A DNA stretch of 5,238 bases. Origin: Bacillota bacterium. GTDB lineage: Bacteria > Bacillota > Clostridia > Oscillospirales > Oscillospiraceae. The stretch spans positions 1 through 5,238 of the forward strand of contig JAJUHD010000167.1 in the NCBI GenBank assembly GCA_029268085.1, read 5' to 3'. This document shows positions 1 to 4,565 of the stretch, piece by piece. A model generated the notes under the pieces. It did no database searches. It was not told the origin of the DNA and worked only from the letters and a program-made list of their open reading frames with translations. The stretch's first letter is position 1; each line of letters starts with the position of its first letter. A program made the position numbers and the translations under genes.

Positions 1-147
1 AAATGCGAGGTAAACAAGGAAATGGAGTGCGGATGGGAACGCATCTACCGCAAGCTGGAGAAGCTTGGCAGGCTGGATACGCTCAAATACGGTGCGAAGG
101 TCCGCGATTATGCCAAGCCTTTCAAAGAGTCCAGGGATGAAAACTGA
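1..147 (+). CDS. metV: MTHFR C-terminal-domain protein (MetV-like), 3' end only
   Basis: This is the last 48 codons of a gene that enters from the left edge in frame 1 and stops with TGA at 145-147. The visible residues include KCEVNKEMECGWERIYRKLE, with two cysteines, then a KLGRLD segment. That arrangement is typical of the C-terminal part of the MTHFR C-terminal / zinc-binding family (MetV). In acetogens and related anaerobes MetV forms a complex with the short MetF and takes part in reducing methylene-tetrahydrofolate. It lies 37 nt upstream of metF on the same strand with no terminator between them, so the two are very probably co-transcribed. The assignment rests on recognising the tail motif and on the neighbour. 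The N-terminal cysteine-rich part is outside the window and could not be checked. Confidence 0.72.
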   Translation, partial: KCEVNKEMECGWERIYRKLEKLGRLDTLKYGAKVRDYAKPFKESRDEN

Positions 148-169
148 TTTTGCTAACGATAATTAATAT

Positions 170-175
170 AAGGAG
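170..175 (+). promoter_or_regulatory. Ribosome binding site of metF
   Basis: AAGGAG lies 9 nt ahead of the ATG at 185. It is a near-consensus Shine-Dalgarno sequence and fixes the metF start. No promoter is evident in the 37-nt gap after the upstream gene, which supports operon transcription. Confidence 0.8.
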
Positions 176-184
176 CGATAAGAA

Positions 185-1066
185 ATGAGGCTAACCGAGT
201 TATTTCAACGTGGCGAGTTTGTAGTTACTGCGGAAGTAGGCCCCCCTAAGGGATATCATATTGAGCATTTGCTTCACGAAGCGGAGACATATCTGAAGGG
301 AAACGTGCATGCCGTCAACGTAACGGACAACCAGTCTTCCGTTATGCGCCTCGGCTCCTTGGCGACGTGCAAGGCGCTGAAGGACAAGGGCTTGAACCCT
401 ATTTTCCAGATGACCTGCCGCGACAGGAACCGCATCGGCCTTCAGTCCGATATACTGAGCGCCGCGCTTTTCGGCATTGACAATCTGCTCTGCCTTACCG
501 GCGACCACACCACGCTTGGCGACAATCCGCAGGCCAAGCCCGTTTTCGACCTGGATTCCGTTTCTCTTCTCCACATGCTGAAAAAGCTTGAATCCGGTGA
601 GGACATGGCCGGCAATCCGCTGGAGGGAGAGCCCCCGAAGTTCGCCAAGGGCGCTGTCGTTTCCCCCTGCAGCGATTCCGTTGATGTGCAGCTCGCGAAG
701 ATGGAGGCCAAGGTAAAGGCCGGAGCCGAATACTTCCAGACCCAGGCGGTCTACGAACCCGAGAAGTTTATCAGGTTCATGGAAAAGGCTAAGCAGTTCG
801 GCGTGCCGATCCAGCTTGGAATCGTTATTCCGAAGAACGTGGGCATGGTGAAGTACATGAATGCCAACGTCGCCGGAATAAGCGTTCCGGATTCGATGAT
901 TGCGGAGCTTCAGGCGGATAAGGAGAAAACAAAGGCCGGCATCACCGGCGTGGAAATCTCCGCGCGTCTTATAAAAGAGTGCAAGCCATACTGCCAGGGT
1001 GTGCATATCATGGCCCTCGGCTGGGAATCCAAGATTCCCGACATTCTCGCGAAGGCAGGACTTTGA
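185..1066 (+). CDS. metF: Methylenetetrahydrofolate reductase (short MetF type)
   Basis: This cytoplasmic flavoprotein of 293 residues reduces 5,10-methylene-tetrahydrofolate to 5-methyl-tetrahydrofolate. The product serves methionine synthesis and, in acetogenic-type anaerobes, the methyl branch of the Wood-Ljungdahl pathway. The protein spans the whole single TIM-barrel domain. VTAEVGPPKG carries Glu17 (equivalent to the catalytic Glu28 of E. coli MetF). LTGDHTTLGD carries Asp107 (equivalent to Asp120 near the flavin N1/C2=O). FQTQAVYE carries Gln187 (equivalent to Gln183, which contacts folate). The C-terminal GVHIMALGWESKIPDIL is the usual end of the barrel. The length matches bacterial MetF. 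The start is supported by AAGGAG at a 9-nt spacing. The electron donor (NADH, ferredoxin or an Rnf-type partner) cannot be read from the sequence. The MetV-like neighbour suggests the anaerobe-type complex. A strong terminator follows 43 nt after the stop. Confidence 0.95.
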   Translation: MRLTELFQRGEFVVTAEVGPPKGYHIEHLLHEAETYLKGNVHAVNVTDNQSSVMRLGSLATCKALKDKGLNPIFQMTCRDRNRIGLQSDILSAALFGIDNLLCLTGDHTTLGDNPQAKPVFDLDSVSLLHMLKKLESGEDMAGNPLEGEPPKFAKGAVVSPCSDSVDVQLAKMEAKVKAGAEYFQTQAVYEPEKFIRFMEKAKQFGVPIQLGIVIPKNVGMVKYMNANVAGISVPDSMIAELQADKEKTKAGITGVEISARLIKECKPYCQGVHIMALGWESKIPDILAKAGL

Positions 1067-1108
1067 TCAGTTTCCGAAAAACCAGGCGTTTGATATCTTA
1101 AAAACGAG

Positions 1109-1144
1109 AGCGGGCGGAATCGTTTTCCGCCCGCTGGTTTTTTT
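1109..1144 (+). terminator. Rho-independent terminator of the metV-metF operon
   Basis: A perfect 11-bp stem, AGCGGGCGGAA (1109-1119) with TTCCGCCCGCT (1125-1135), has a 5-nt loop and is followed by GG and seven T (1138-1144). It begins 43 nt after the metF stop and reads in the same direction, as expected for an intrinsic terminator. Confidence 0.92.
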
Positions 1145-1145
1145 G

Positions 1146-1168
1146 AAAAAGCTCGGCAAAAGCCGAGC
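1146..1168 (-). terminator. Minus-strand hairpin terminator in repeat copy 1
   Basis: GCTCGGC (1151-1157), AAAA and GCCGAGC (1162-1168) form a perfect 7-bp stem. Read on the minus strand it is followed by five T (complement of 1146-1150), so it could stop transcription coming from the convergent gene. On the plus strand no T-run follows. Confidence 0.6.
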
Positions 1169-1175
1169 CTCAGAC

Positions 1176-1206
1176 TGTCGAAAAAGCCCAAAGGGCTTTT
1201 TCGACA
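1176..1206. terminator. Perfect 14-bp inverted repeat, bidirectional terminator-like
   Basis: TGTCGAAAAAGCCC (1176-1189) and GGGCTTTTTCGACA (1193-1206) are exact reverse complements around an AAA loop. The inner GC stem bordered by A5/T5 is the arrangement of a bidirectional intrinsic terminator. The same hairpin could also act as a dispersed intergenic repeat or a processing site. Confidence 0.65.
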
Positions 1207-1337
1207 AGGGGGTTGCATGACGGCCGCTCTGCCGCGCCCGTCATGAGAGGTGTCATTTCCGACGTACACGCCGCCGTAAATGACAGATTTGACTTTGTTT
1301 CCGCCATTCGTGGCGGAAATTCTGCGAAGCTTTTTTT
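1207..1337 (+). other. Hairpin-rich spacer between the two terminator cassettes; possible structured RNA
   Basis: Three further inverted repeats follow one another: CATGACGG (1216-1223) with CCGTCATG (1238-1245); TGTCATTT (1251-1258) with AAATGACA (1278-1285); and TTTCCGCCA (1298-1306) with TGGCGGAAA (1311-1319) around a TTCG tetraloop. Seven T follow at 1331-1337. No credible protein-coding frame lies here. The pattern could be a small RNA with its own terminator, or the untranslated remains of a lost gene. It matches no riboswitch class I can name. Confidence 0.35.
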
Positions 1338-1364
1338 GCTGTAAACAAGTTCTTTGACAAGCTG

Positions 1365-1425
1365 GAGCGGGCGGAATCGTTTTCCGCCCGCTGGTCTTTT
1401 TGAAAAAGCTCGGCAAAAGCTGAGC
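1365..1425. repeat. Direct repeat copy 2: double-hairpin terminator cassette (61 bp)
   Basis: This is the second copy of the 61-bp block at 1108-1168, with 59 of 61 positions identical. Here the second hairpin is followed by T6, so this copy can terminate in both directions. Confidence 0.9.
1366..1401 (+). terminator. Rho-independent terminator, second copy
   Basis: The stem AGCGGGCGGAA (1366-1376) pairs with TTCCGCCCGCT (1382-1392), followed by GGTC and five T (1397-1401). It has the same stem and loop as the terminator at 1109-1144. On the plus strand it would stop residual read-through or a transcript starting between the copies. Confidence 0.85.
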
Positions 1426-1431
1426 TTTTTT
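1403..1431. terminator. Bidirectional terminator between metF and the convergent maturase gene
   Basis: AAAAAGCTCGGC (1403-1414) pairs with GCTGAGCTTTTT (1419-1430) around AAAA, with one G-T wobble. Both strands end the stem in a T-run. It lies about 85 nt beyond the stop codon of the minus-strand maturase gene and is its most likely terminator. Confidence 0.8.
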
Positions 1432-1515
1432 GCTTTTTCACGGCAATCGGTATACCATTTACCCCGATGTCAGACAAAGGCGCTGGTCAACAGATATGCT
1501 CTAAGCTTCTCAGCC

Positions 1516-2661
1516 TTATTTCCGGCTCCCCGCGCGCCTCATTGCGGCTTCTTCCGCTCGGGCAATCTCCATAAGACGGGCTTCAGCATAAGAAAAAAAG
1601 GTCTTGAAGGCTTCACAGTAATAATTTTGTACCGAGTTTTCGGTGAAGATCCTGTCGCGCCTGCAGCCGCCGTTGCACAGGCGCACGAAACGGCACTCGG
1701 AACAGGCTTCCGGCTTCCGCATGCCTTCCTTCAGAAAACGAGTTGCAACTTCACCCGTAGCAATACTTTCAAGCGAATTTTCACCGATTTTACCCATTTT
1801 CCACTCGTCCAGCACATAAAAGTCACAAGGGTAGAGACTTCCGTCGCCTTCGACTACGAAATAGCTTCCGCAATTGCCGGCAGTGGAACAGGTGCTCGGC
1901 CTCATGCCCATAAAAAGATGCACATAATCCTCAAAAAGCCTTACGCTCACATATCGGCCTGATTTCCAATCAAGATACCATGCGTCGAAAAGGCCGCAGA
2001 GGAACGAGCCGTATTCTTTCGGCTTAAGTGAATACCGCTGCTTTCCCCGCTCCTCCTCGAGCGGGTCCAGGCAGGGGATGAACTGAAGATACTCCGCTCC
2101 CAGCTTCTTGAACGCATTATATATCTTCTGCGGGCTTTTGGCCGCAATGCCGGTCACCACGCAGAGGATATTGACTTCGACGCCCTGGCTTTTCAGAAGG
2201 GCGAAAGACTGAGCTGCTCGGTTCCAGGTGCCCTTTCTGGCAGCGTCGATCCTGTGAAGATCGTGTAAAGCCTTGTCTCCGTCGATCGAAATCCCTGTGA
2301 GGAAGTTGTTTTCCTTAAAGAAGGCTGCCCATTCCCTATCTATAAGGAGTCCGTTTGTCTGTATTGCGTGCTGGACTGTTACTTCGGGCTTTTTGTACTC
2401 CTGCTCTAAACTTATAAAATCACGAAAGAAGTCTATGCCCGCAAGCATCGGTTCGCCGCCCTGAAAAGCGAAGCTTATAACCCCGCCCGGGGAAATCTCT
2501 TCAAATGCCGCCTTGACAAGACTGCGCAAGGTTTCATGATTCATCATTCCAAAGCTTGCAAATTCGCGATTTGCTGACTCGTCAAAATAAAAGCAGTAAC
2601 TGCAGCGCATGTTGCAGAGGCTTGAGGCCGGTTTTATAAGAAAGCTCACATTTCTCAGCAT
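1516..2661 (-). CDS. Anaerobic sulfatase-maturing enzyme (radical SAM/SPASM)
   Basis: This 381-residue cytoplasmic radical SAM enzyme oxidises an active-site Cys or Ser of type I sulfatases to formylglycine without oxygen. It closely resembles Clostridium perfringens anSME (about 370 residues) from end to end. The radical SAM cluster motif is CNMRCSYC (Cys16, Cys20, Cys23). QGGEP (67-71) is the SAM-binding GGEP motif. The SPASM region has Cys258, Cys264, Cys279 and Cys333 for one auxiliary [4Fe-4S] cluster and Cys320, Cys323, Cys329 and Cys349 for the other. YPCDFYVLD places Asp280 at the position of the proposed catalytic base Asp277. The start (VSFLIKPASSLCN) matches family N-termini, and AGGAG lies 12 nt upstream, a slightly long spacing. 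The gene converges on metF. No sulfatase is visible within the window, so the substrate is not known from context. A related peptide-modifying SPASM enzyme is the main alternative, but the match to anSME is strong. Confidence 0.92.
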   Translation of the reverse strand: MLRNVSFLIKPASSLCNMRCSYCFYFDESANREFASFGMMNHETLRSLVKAAFEEISPGGVISFAFQGGEPMLAGIDFFRDFISLEQEYKKPEVTVQHAIQTNGLLIDREWAAFFKENNFLTGISIDGDKALHDLHRIDAARKGTWNRAAQSFALLKSQGVEVNILCVVTGIAAKSPQKIYNAFKKLGAEYLQFIPCLDPLEEERGKQRYSLKPKEYGSFLCGLFDAWYLDWKSGRYVSVRLFEDYVHLFMGMRPSTCSTAGNCGSYFVVEGDGSLYPCDFYVLDEWKMGKIGENSLESIATGEVATRFLKEGMRKPEACSECRFVRLCNGGCRRDRIFTENSVQNYYCEAFKTFFSYAEARLMEIARAEEAAMRRAGSRK

Positions 2662-2673
2662 ATTTTAAGGCCG

Positions 2674-2678
2674 CTCCT
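2674..2678 (-). promoter_or_regulatory. Ribosome binding site of the sulfatase maturase
   Basis: AGGAG on the minus strand lies 12 nt before the ATG at 2661. The spacing is longer than the usual 5-9 nt, but no other purine-rich site is closer, and the ATG fits the family N-terminus. Confidence 0.6.
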
Positions 2679-2684
2679 AATAAA

Positions 2685-2780
2685 GTTTTCAATTAAGGCA
2701 ACAAATGTCTGCTCATATGCCCATTTTATTATATCCTGACAGATTCCGCAACCCTGTATGGCGTTGCCTCAATTAAAAAC
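2685..2780. repeat. 18-bp imperfect inverted repeat bracketing the maturase leader
   Basis: The arm at 2685-2702 (containing AATTAAGGCAAC) is the reverse complement of the arm at 2763-2780 (GTTGCCTCAATTAAAAAC) at 16 of 18 positions. The 60-bp interior holds a perfect TATAAT on the minus strand. It may be an operator-like or attenuator structure, or the ends of a very small repeat element. Confidence 0.55.
2728..2733 (-). promoter_or_regulatory. Possible -10 box for the maturase gene
   Basis: TATAAT on the minus strand would give a start near 2721 and a leader of about 60 nt. No hexamer resembling TTGACA is found 15-18 nt upstream, so this is a weak call. An activator-dependent or chance -10 is possible. 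Confidence 0.25.
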
Positions 2781-2946
2781 GCGGAAAAATAGTATAAACT
2801 GAATGTCGCGCTGATTAAGCCGGGCACCTTGCTGGCGGCTCAGTTTTTCGCTTTCAGGTCACTGGAATATGCCGGGGATTGGGCTGCCTCACGCGCGCAT
2901 CTTAGCCCCCAATCTCTTCATACACTGCTGCAAAAAGCAGCCTGAT
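2781..2946. other. Intergenic stretch without a supported gene
   Basis: I see no frame with a convincing start here. There is an imperfect hairpin: GATTGGGCT at 2877-2885 against AGCCCCCAATC at 2904-2914, with a 2-nt bulge. A small hairpin, GCTGC-AAAAA-GCAGC, lies near 2927-2942. Neither is followed closely by a T-run. Confidence 0.4.
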
Positions 2947-3057
2947 TCATTTTTTCGGAGTCCTTAAATTGCGAACTTCTCTTGACACAAGCTTGGTACG
3001 CTTGACATGAAAAATCTTCCTTTCCGGCTCAAATAGTTTAATTCCTATTCTTGCCAT
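2947..3057 (-). CDS. Predicted small basic protein, 36 aa, unknown function
   Basis: This short frame runs from ATG at 3057 to TGA at 2947-2949 and encodes 36 residues beginning MARIGIKLFEPERKIFHVKR and ending in RTPKK. It is strongly basic, with about a third Lys or Arg, and has no membrane segment or cysteine. AAGGA lies 9 nt before the ATG, a good ribosome binding site. It is on the same strand as the sigma factor, as the last of three small frames behind it. I do not recognise a family. A chance frame, or the frameshifted remnant of a longer gene, is quite possible. Confidence 0.35.
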   Translation of the reverse strand: MARIGIKLFEPERKIFHVKRTKLVSREVRNLRTPKK

Positions 3058-3073
3058 CAAGGAAGATCCTTAA

Positions 3074-3112
3074 TCATATTTTACACAAAATTTTGCGCAG
3101 CCTCTTTTTCAC
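3074..3112 (-). CDS. Possible 12-codon peptide, basic
   Basis: A GTG at 3110-3112 follows AAAGGTGAT at a short spacing and opens a 12-residue frame (reading MKKRLRKILCKI if GTG initiates) ending at TGA 3074-3076. It starts 5 nt after the stop of the preceding small frame, so it could be translationally coupled. Its size makes it hard to separate from chance. It may instead be the beginning of a gene broken by a frameshift. Confidence 0.2.
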   Translation of the reverse strand: MKKRLRKILCKI

Positions 3113-3117
3113 GGATA

Positions 3118-3216
3118 TCACCTTTCTTTTATTAAAATATTATCGAGATGTACGTCATTTCTCTGTCCCATTGGAATCTCCTCCTCGTTGGGAGTATTGT
3201 CATTTTCAATCAGCAT
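3118..3216 (-). CDS. Predicted small acidic protein, 32 aa, unknown function
   Basis: This frame runs from ATG at 3216 to TGA at 3118-3120, 62 nt downstream of the sigma-factor stop on the same strand. The 32-residue product is acidic at its N-terminus (MLIENDNTPNEEE) and polar afterwards (MGQRNDVHLDNILIKER). GAGGTGG precedes the first ATG. An internal ATG at 3171 has an even stronger site (GGAGGAG, 6-7 nt away) and would give a 17-residue peptide. A gene just behind an ECF sigma factor is often its anti-sigma factor, but this frame has no membrane segment and no zinc-binding HxxxCxxC, and it is too short. I do not recognise it. Confidence 0.35.
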   Translation of the reverse strand: MLIENDNTPNEEEIPMGQRNDVHLDNILIKER

Positions 3217-3278
3217 CAGGAACCCCACCTCTTTATCTAATTTCAAAAAAGCATCAAAAAGTCACATGAAAAAGAAAT

Positions 3279-3755
3279 TTATTTTTCTTTTTCATAATTT
3301 CCCTTCAGCTTGTCTCTCGCACGCTTGAGCCGCATTTTGCATGCGGATAAAGTAATATCGTATTCTTCGGAAATTTCCATCAAAGACTTCTTATCTATGT
3401 AGTACTTTGTAATAATTTGAGTTTCGTCTTTGTCGAGGCAGTTTATTAGAAGCAGCTCTTCGTATCCCTTATCGTCTGCGGCAGTTTTGTTATTTTCAAG
3501 AGGAATCAGCTCTCTGAGATTCTGATATTCACGGATATATGCTCTGGCAATATTCCTGGTAGTGACATACAGCCAGCCAACCGGGCTCACATGCTCACTC
3601 AATAATTCAATTTTTCTGTATGCTTCGGCAAAAGCATCCTGGACTATCTCTTCCGCCAAATTTTTTTCACAAGTCAGCCTGTATGCATATTTGAACAAGT
3701 CAATAAAATTATCTCTGTATAACTTTTCAAAAAATGCATCAAGAATTTTCCCCAT
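3279..3755 (-). CDS. ECF-type RNA polymerase sigma factor
   Basis: This 158-residue sigma-70 family protein of the extracytoplasmic-function class would direct RNA polymerase to specific promoters. Region 2 is seen at about residues 18-80: FKYAYRLTCEKNLAEEIVQD is region 2.1/2.2, and WLYVTTRNIARAYIRE (61-76) is the region 2.4 helix that reads the -10 element. Region 4 is at about 103-152, with the helix-turn-helix SLMEISEEYDITLSACKMRL and RARDKL. The frame stays open upstream to a GTG at 3878. I chose ATG 3755 because AAAGG lies 9 nt ahead of it, the length is normal for the class, and the extra residues match nothing in the family. Small same-strand frames precede and follow it. No anti-sigma factor is recognisable, so how its activity is controlled is unclear. 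The AT-rich codon use differs from the metF region. Confidence 0.88.
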   Translation of the reverse strand: MGKILDAFFEKLYRDNFIDLFKYAYRLTCEKNLAEEIVQDAFAEAYRKIELLSEHVSPVGWLYVTTRNIARAYIREYQNLRELIPLENNKTAADDKGYEELLLINCLDKDETQIITKYYIDKKSLMEISEEYDITLSACKMRLKRARDKLKGNYEKEK

Positions 3756-3760
3756 AGGGT

Positions 3761-3931
3761 TCAGCCTTTCCCCGCAGATCGACATATTGCCAACGGTATT
3801 CCGCCATACATTAACAATCTCGATATTAATAATCGGATTCCTCCGCTCCCGTTTAGCCGGCTTTTCAAATTTATGCACGCAAAAACATGCATTTTAACTT
3901 TTTGCAGTCCGCGCAGCCTCGTATACCGCAT
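3761..3931 (-). CDS. Possible 56-aa basic/hydrophobic protein just upstream of the sigma factor
   Basis: A 56-codon frame starts at ATG 3931 and stops at TGA 3761-3763, only 5 nt before the sigma-factor ATG. AAAGG precedes the start by 8 nt. The start overlaps the stop of the previous tiny frame (TGATG). The product begins MRYTRLRGLQKVKMHVFACI and is rich in Lys/Arg. A hydrophobic stretch near its end (IRLLISRLLMYGGIPLAIC) could be a membrane helix. It overlaps the upstream extension of the sigma reading frame, so only one of the two can be real over 3761-3878. I do not recognise a family. Tight packing favours a real coupled gene; small size and the AT-rich context argue for caution. Confidence 0.35.
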   Translation of the reverse strand: MRYTRLRGLQKVKMHVFACINLKSRLNGSGGIRLLISRLLMYGGIPLAICRSAGKG

Positions 3932-3968
3932 CAGGAGCGCCTTTTGTAAACTTTTTTCAAAAGTATCA

Positions 3969-4022
3969 TCAATTTCTCAGCTGTTTATTAGATTTAAGAA
4001 TCCTTTTAGACTTTTTCATCAT
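3969..4022 (-). CDS. Predicted leader peptide, 17 aa, lysine-rich
   Basis: ATG at 4022, with a second ATG directly after it, opens the frame MMKKSKRILKSNKQLRN, which ends at tandem TGA codons (3969-3971 and 3966-3968). AGGAG lies 5 nt before the first ATG and 8 nt before the second. A promoter-like TTGACA site lies just upstream. Its stop overlaps the ATG (3967-3969) of a further 12-codon frame, MILLKKVYKRRS, which ends at 3931 in a TGATG overlap with the next frame. It could be a translated leader controlling the sigma gene through coupling, or a small basic peptide. No family is recognised. Confidence 0.4.
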   Translation of the reverse strand: MMKKSKRILKSNKQLRN

Positions 4023-4066
4023 GCTCACTCCTGTAACTTATGACTTTAGTGGTATGTAATAATGTA

Positions 4067-4095
4067 ATAATTTTAATTTGTCCCCGCCATGTCAA
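4067..4095 (-). promoter_or_regulatory. Candidate sigma-70 promoter of the sigma-factor unit
   Basis: On the minus strand a perfect -35 TTGACA (4090-4095) is followed by a 17-nt spacer and AATTAT (4067-4072), 4 of 6 to TATAAT. Transcription would start near 4060, about 38 nt ahead of the 17-codon frame and about 300 nt ahead of the sigma gene. The -35 box overlaps the stop codon of the upstream decayed gene. Confidence 0.45.
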
Positions 4096-4526
4096 TTTCT
4101 ATTCCATGCGCAAACATACCGCCCGCCCTTATAATTTACAGTACTTAAACCAACGCGTGGTGTAACCGCAGCTACAAAGGGTGCTTCATTTTCAATAATA
4201 TCAGAACCGGACAAAACCTCGCTTACGGCTTTTTTATAGGCGTTCGCTGCCGCATCTGAAATAAAAATTTCAGATGCGGCAGATGGGTTAATACAGCTGT
4301 CATAGCAGGCGAAAGCGTTACCAAAGGTATCTGGGACTGTGCAGGACAGAAGTCTTAATTTCGTAATTGGAATGATAATCGCTAAACATCAGGAGGCAAC
4401 CCAAATATATAGTCCGCAATTAACGCTCAATAAGAGTAGACAGCTCAACAAGAGAAATGCAACAAAATAAATTGGAACTCTATTAGATAAATATTGTAAG
4501 CAACAAAAAGAATACGCCTCTTTATG
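4092..4526 (-). pseudogene. Decayed membrane-protein gene, 5' end missing
   Basis: One minus-strand frame stays open from 4526 to TGA at 4092-4094 except for a single in-frame TGA at 4389-4391. The upstream part reads like a membrane segment (VPIYFVAFLLLSCLLLLSVN), and hydrophobic residues continue after the stop (CLAIIIPITK). A soluble, ordinary-looking stretch follows (SDAAANAYKKAVSEVLSGSD), and the end is NYKGGRYVCAWNRN. The frame has no ATG or GTG anywhere, and no plausible initiation codon lies ahead of the membrane segment. Its upstream end is about 14 bp from the MITE-like element, so the missing N-terminus may have been lost with that insertion. I do not recognise the family. Selenocysteine at the TGA is conceivable but unlikely without a start codon. 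A chance open frame cannot be fully excluded. Confidence 0.45.
4247..4282. repeat. Perfect 16-bp inverted repeat with AAAA loop
   Basis: CTGCCGCATCTGAAAT (4247-4262) and ATTTCAGATGCGGCAG (4267-4282) are exact reverse complements separated by AAAA. No T-run follows on either strand, so it is not an ordinary intrinsic terminator. It sits inside the decayed minus-strand frame, where it would encode AASEIFISDAA. Confidence 0.9.
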
Positions 4527-4539
4527 TTAAATGTATGAC

Positions 4540-4565
4540 TTGACCCGTACCAGGTTTGACGGACA
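4540..4565 (+). repeat. Left terminal inverted repeat of the MITE-like element
   Basis: The outer TTGACCCG and inner GTTTGACGGACA blocks are identical to those in the right arm read on the other strand. The variable centre is TACCAG here and GCCAAA in the right arm. Confidence 0.75.

Larger units (their letters stand above)
1108..1168. repeat. Direct repeat copy 1: double-hairpin terminator cassette (61 bp)
   Basis: This 61-bp block recurs at 1365-1425, a shift of 257 bp. By eye only two positions differ: 1139/1396 (T/C) and 1164/1421 (C/T), so 59 of 61 match. It consists of a GC-rich rho-independent terminator followed by a second GCTCGGC hairpin. The sequence on either side of the two copies is unrelated. 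Confidence 0.9.

Noticed and set aside
200..1006. A 268-codon minus-strand open frame antisense to metF
   Set aside because: It lies entirely inside the well-supported metF gene. Its translation has no recognisable domain and is the usual shadow frame of a GC-rich coding region.
910..1416. A 168-codon minus-strand frame across the hairpin region
   Set aside because: It spans both terminator cassettes and the end of metF, and the sequence is dictated by the hairpins. It has no domain-like composition.
1108..1425. The two 61-bp repeats as a CRISPR array
   Set aside because: There are only two copies, they are too long, the spacing is about 200 bp, and each forms a complete terminator.
1354..1962. 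A 202-codon plus-strand frame from the terminator region into the maturase gene
   Set aside because: It begins inside a terminator hairpin and then runs antisense to the C-terminal SPASM region of the maturase. It has no ribosome binding site or family resemblance.
2793..2944. A plus-strand open stretch of about 50 codons between the maturase and the small frames
   Set aside because: It has no ATG or GTG and no ribosome binding site. Parts are constrained by a hairpin at 2877-2914. It may be an old remnant, but nothing supports a gene.
2975..3006. Two plus-strand TTGACA hexamers as promoters
   Set aside because: Neither has a -10-like hexamer at 16-18 nt, and no plus-strand gene follows. 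They lie within the 36-codon minus-strand frame.
3756..3878. Extending the sigma factor upstream to the GTG at 3878 (199 residues)
   Set aside because: No ribosome binding site precedes the GTG, the added 41 residues do not resemble the family N-terminus, and ATG 3755 has AAAGG at a good distance.
4389..4391. TGA in the membrane-protein remnant as a selenocysteine codon
   Set aside because: The frame lacks a start codon and shows no clear SECIS-like hairpin directly after the TGA. Gene decay is the simpler reading.
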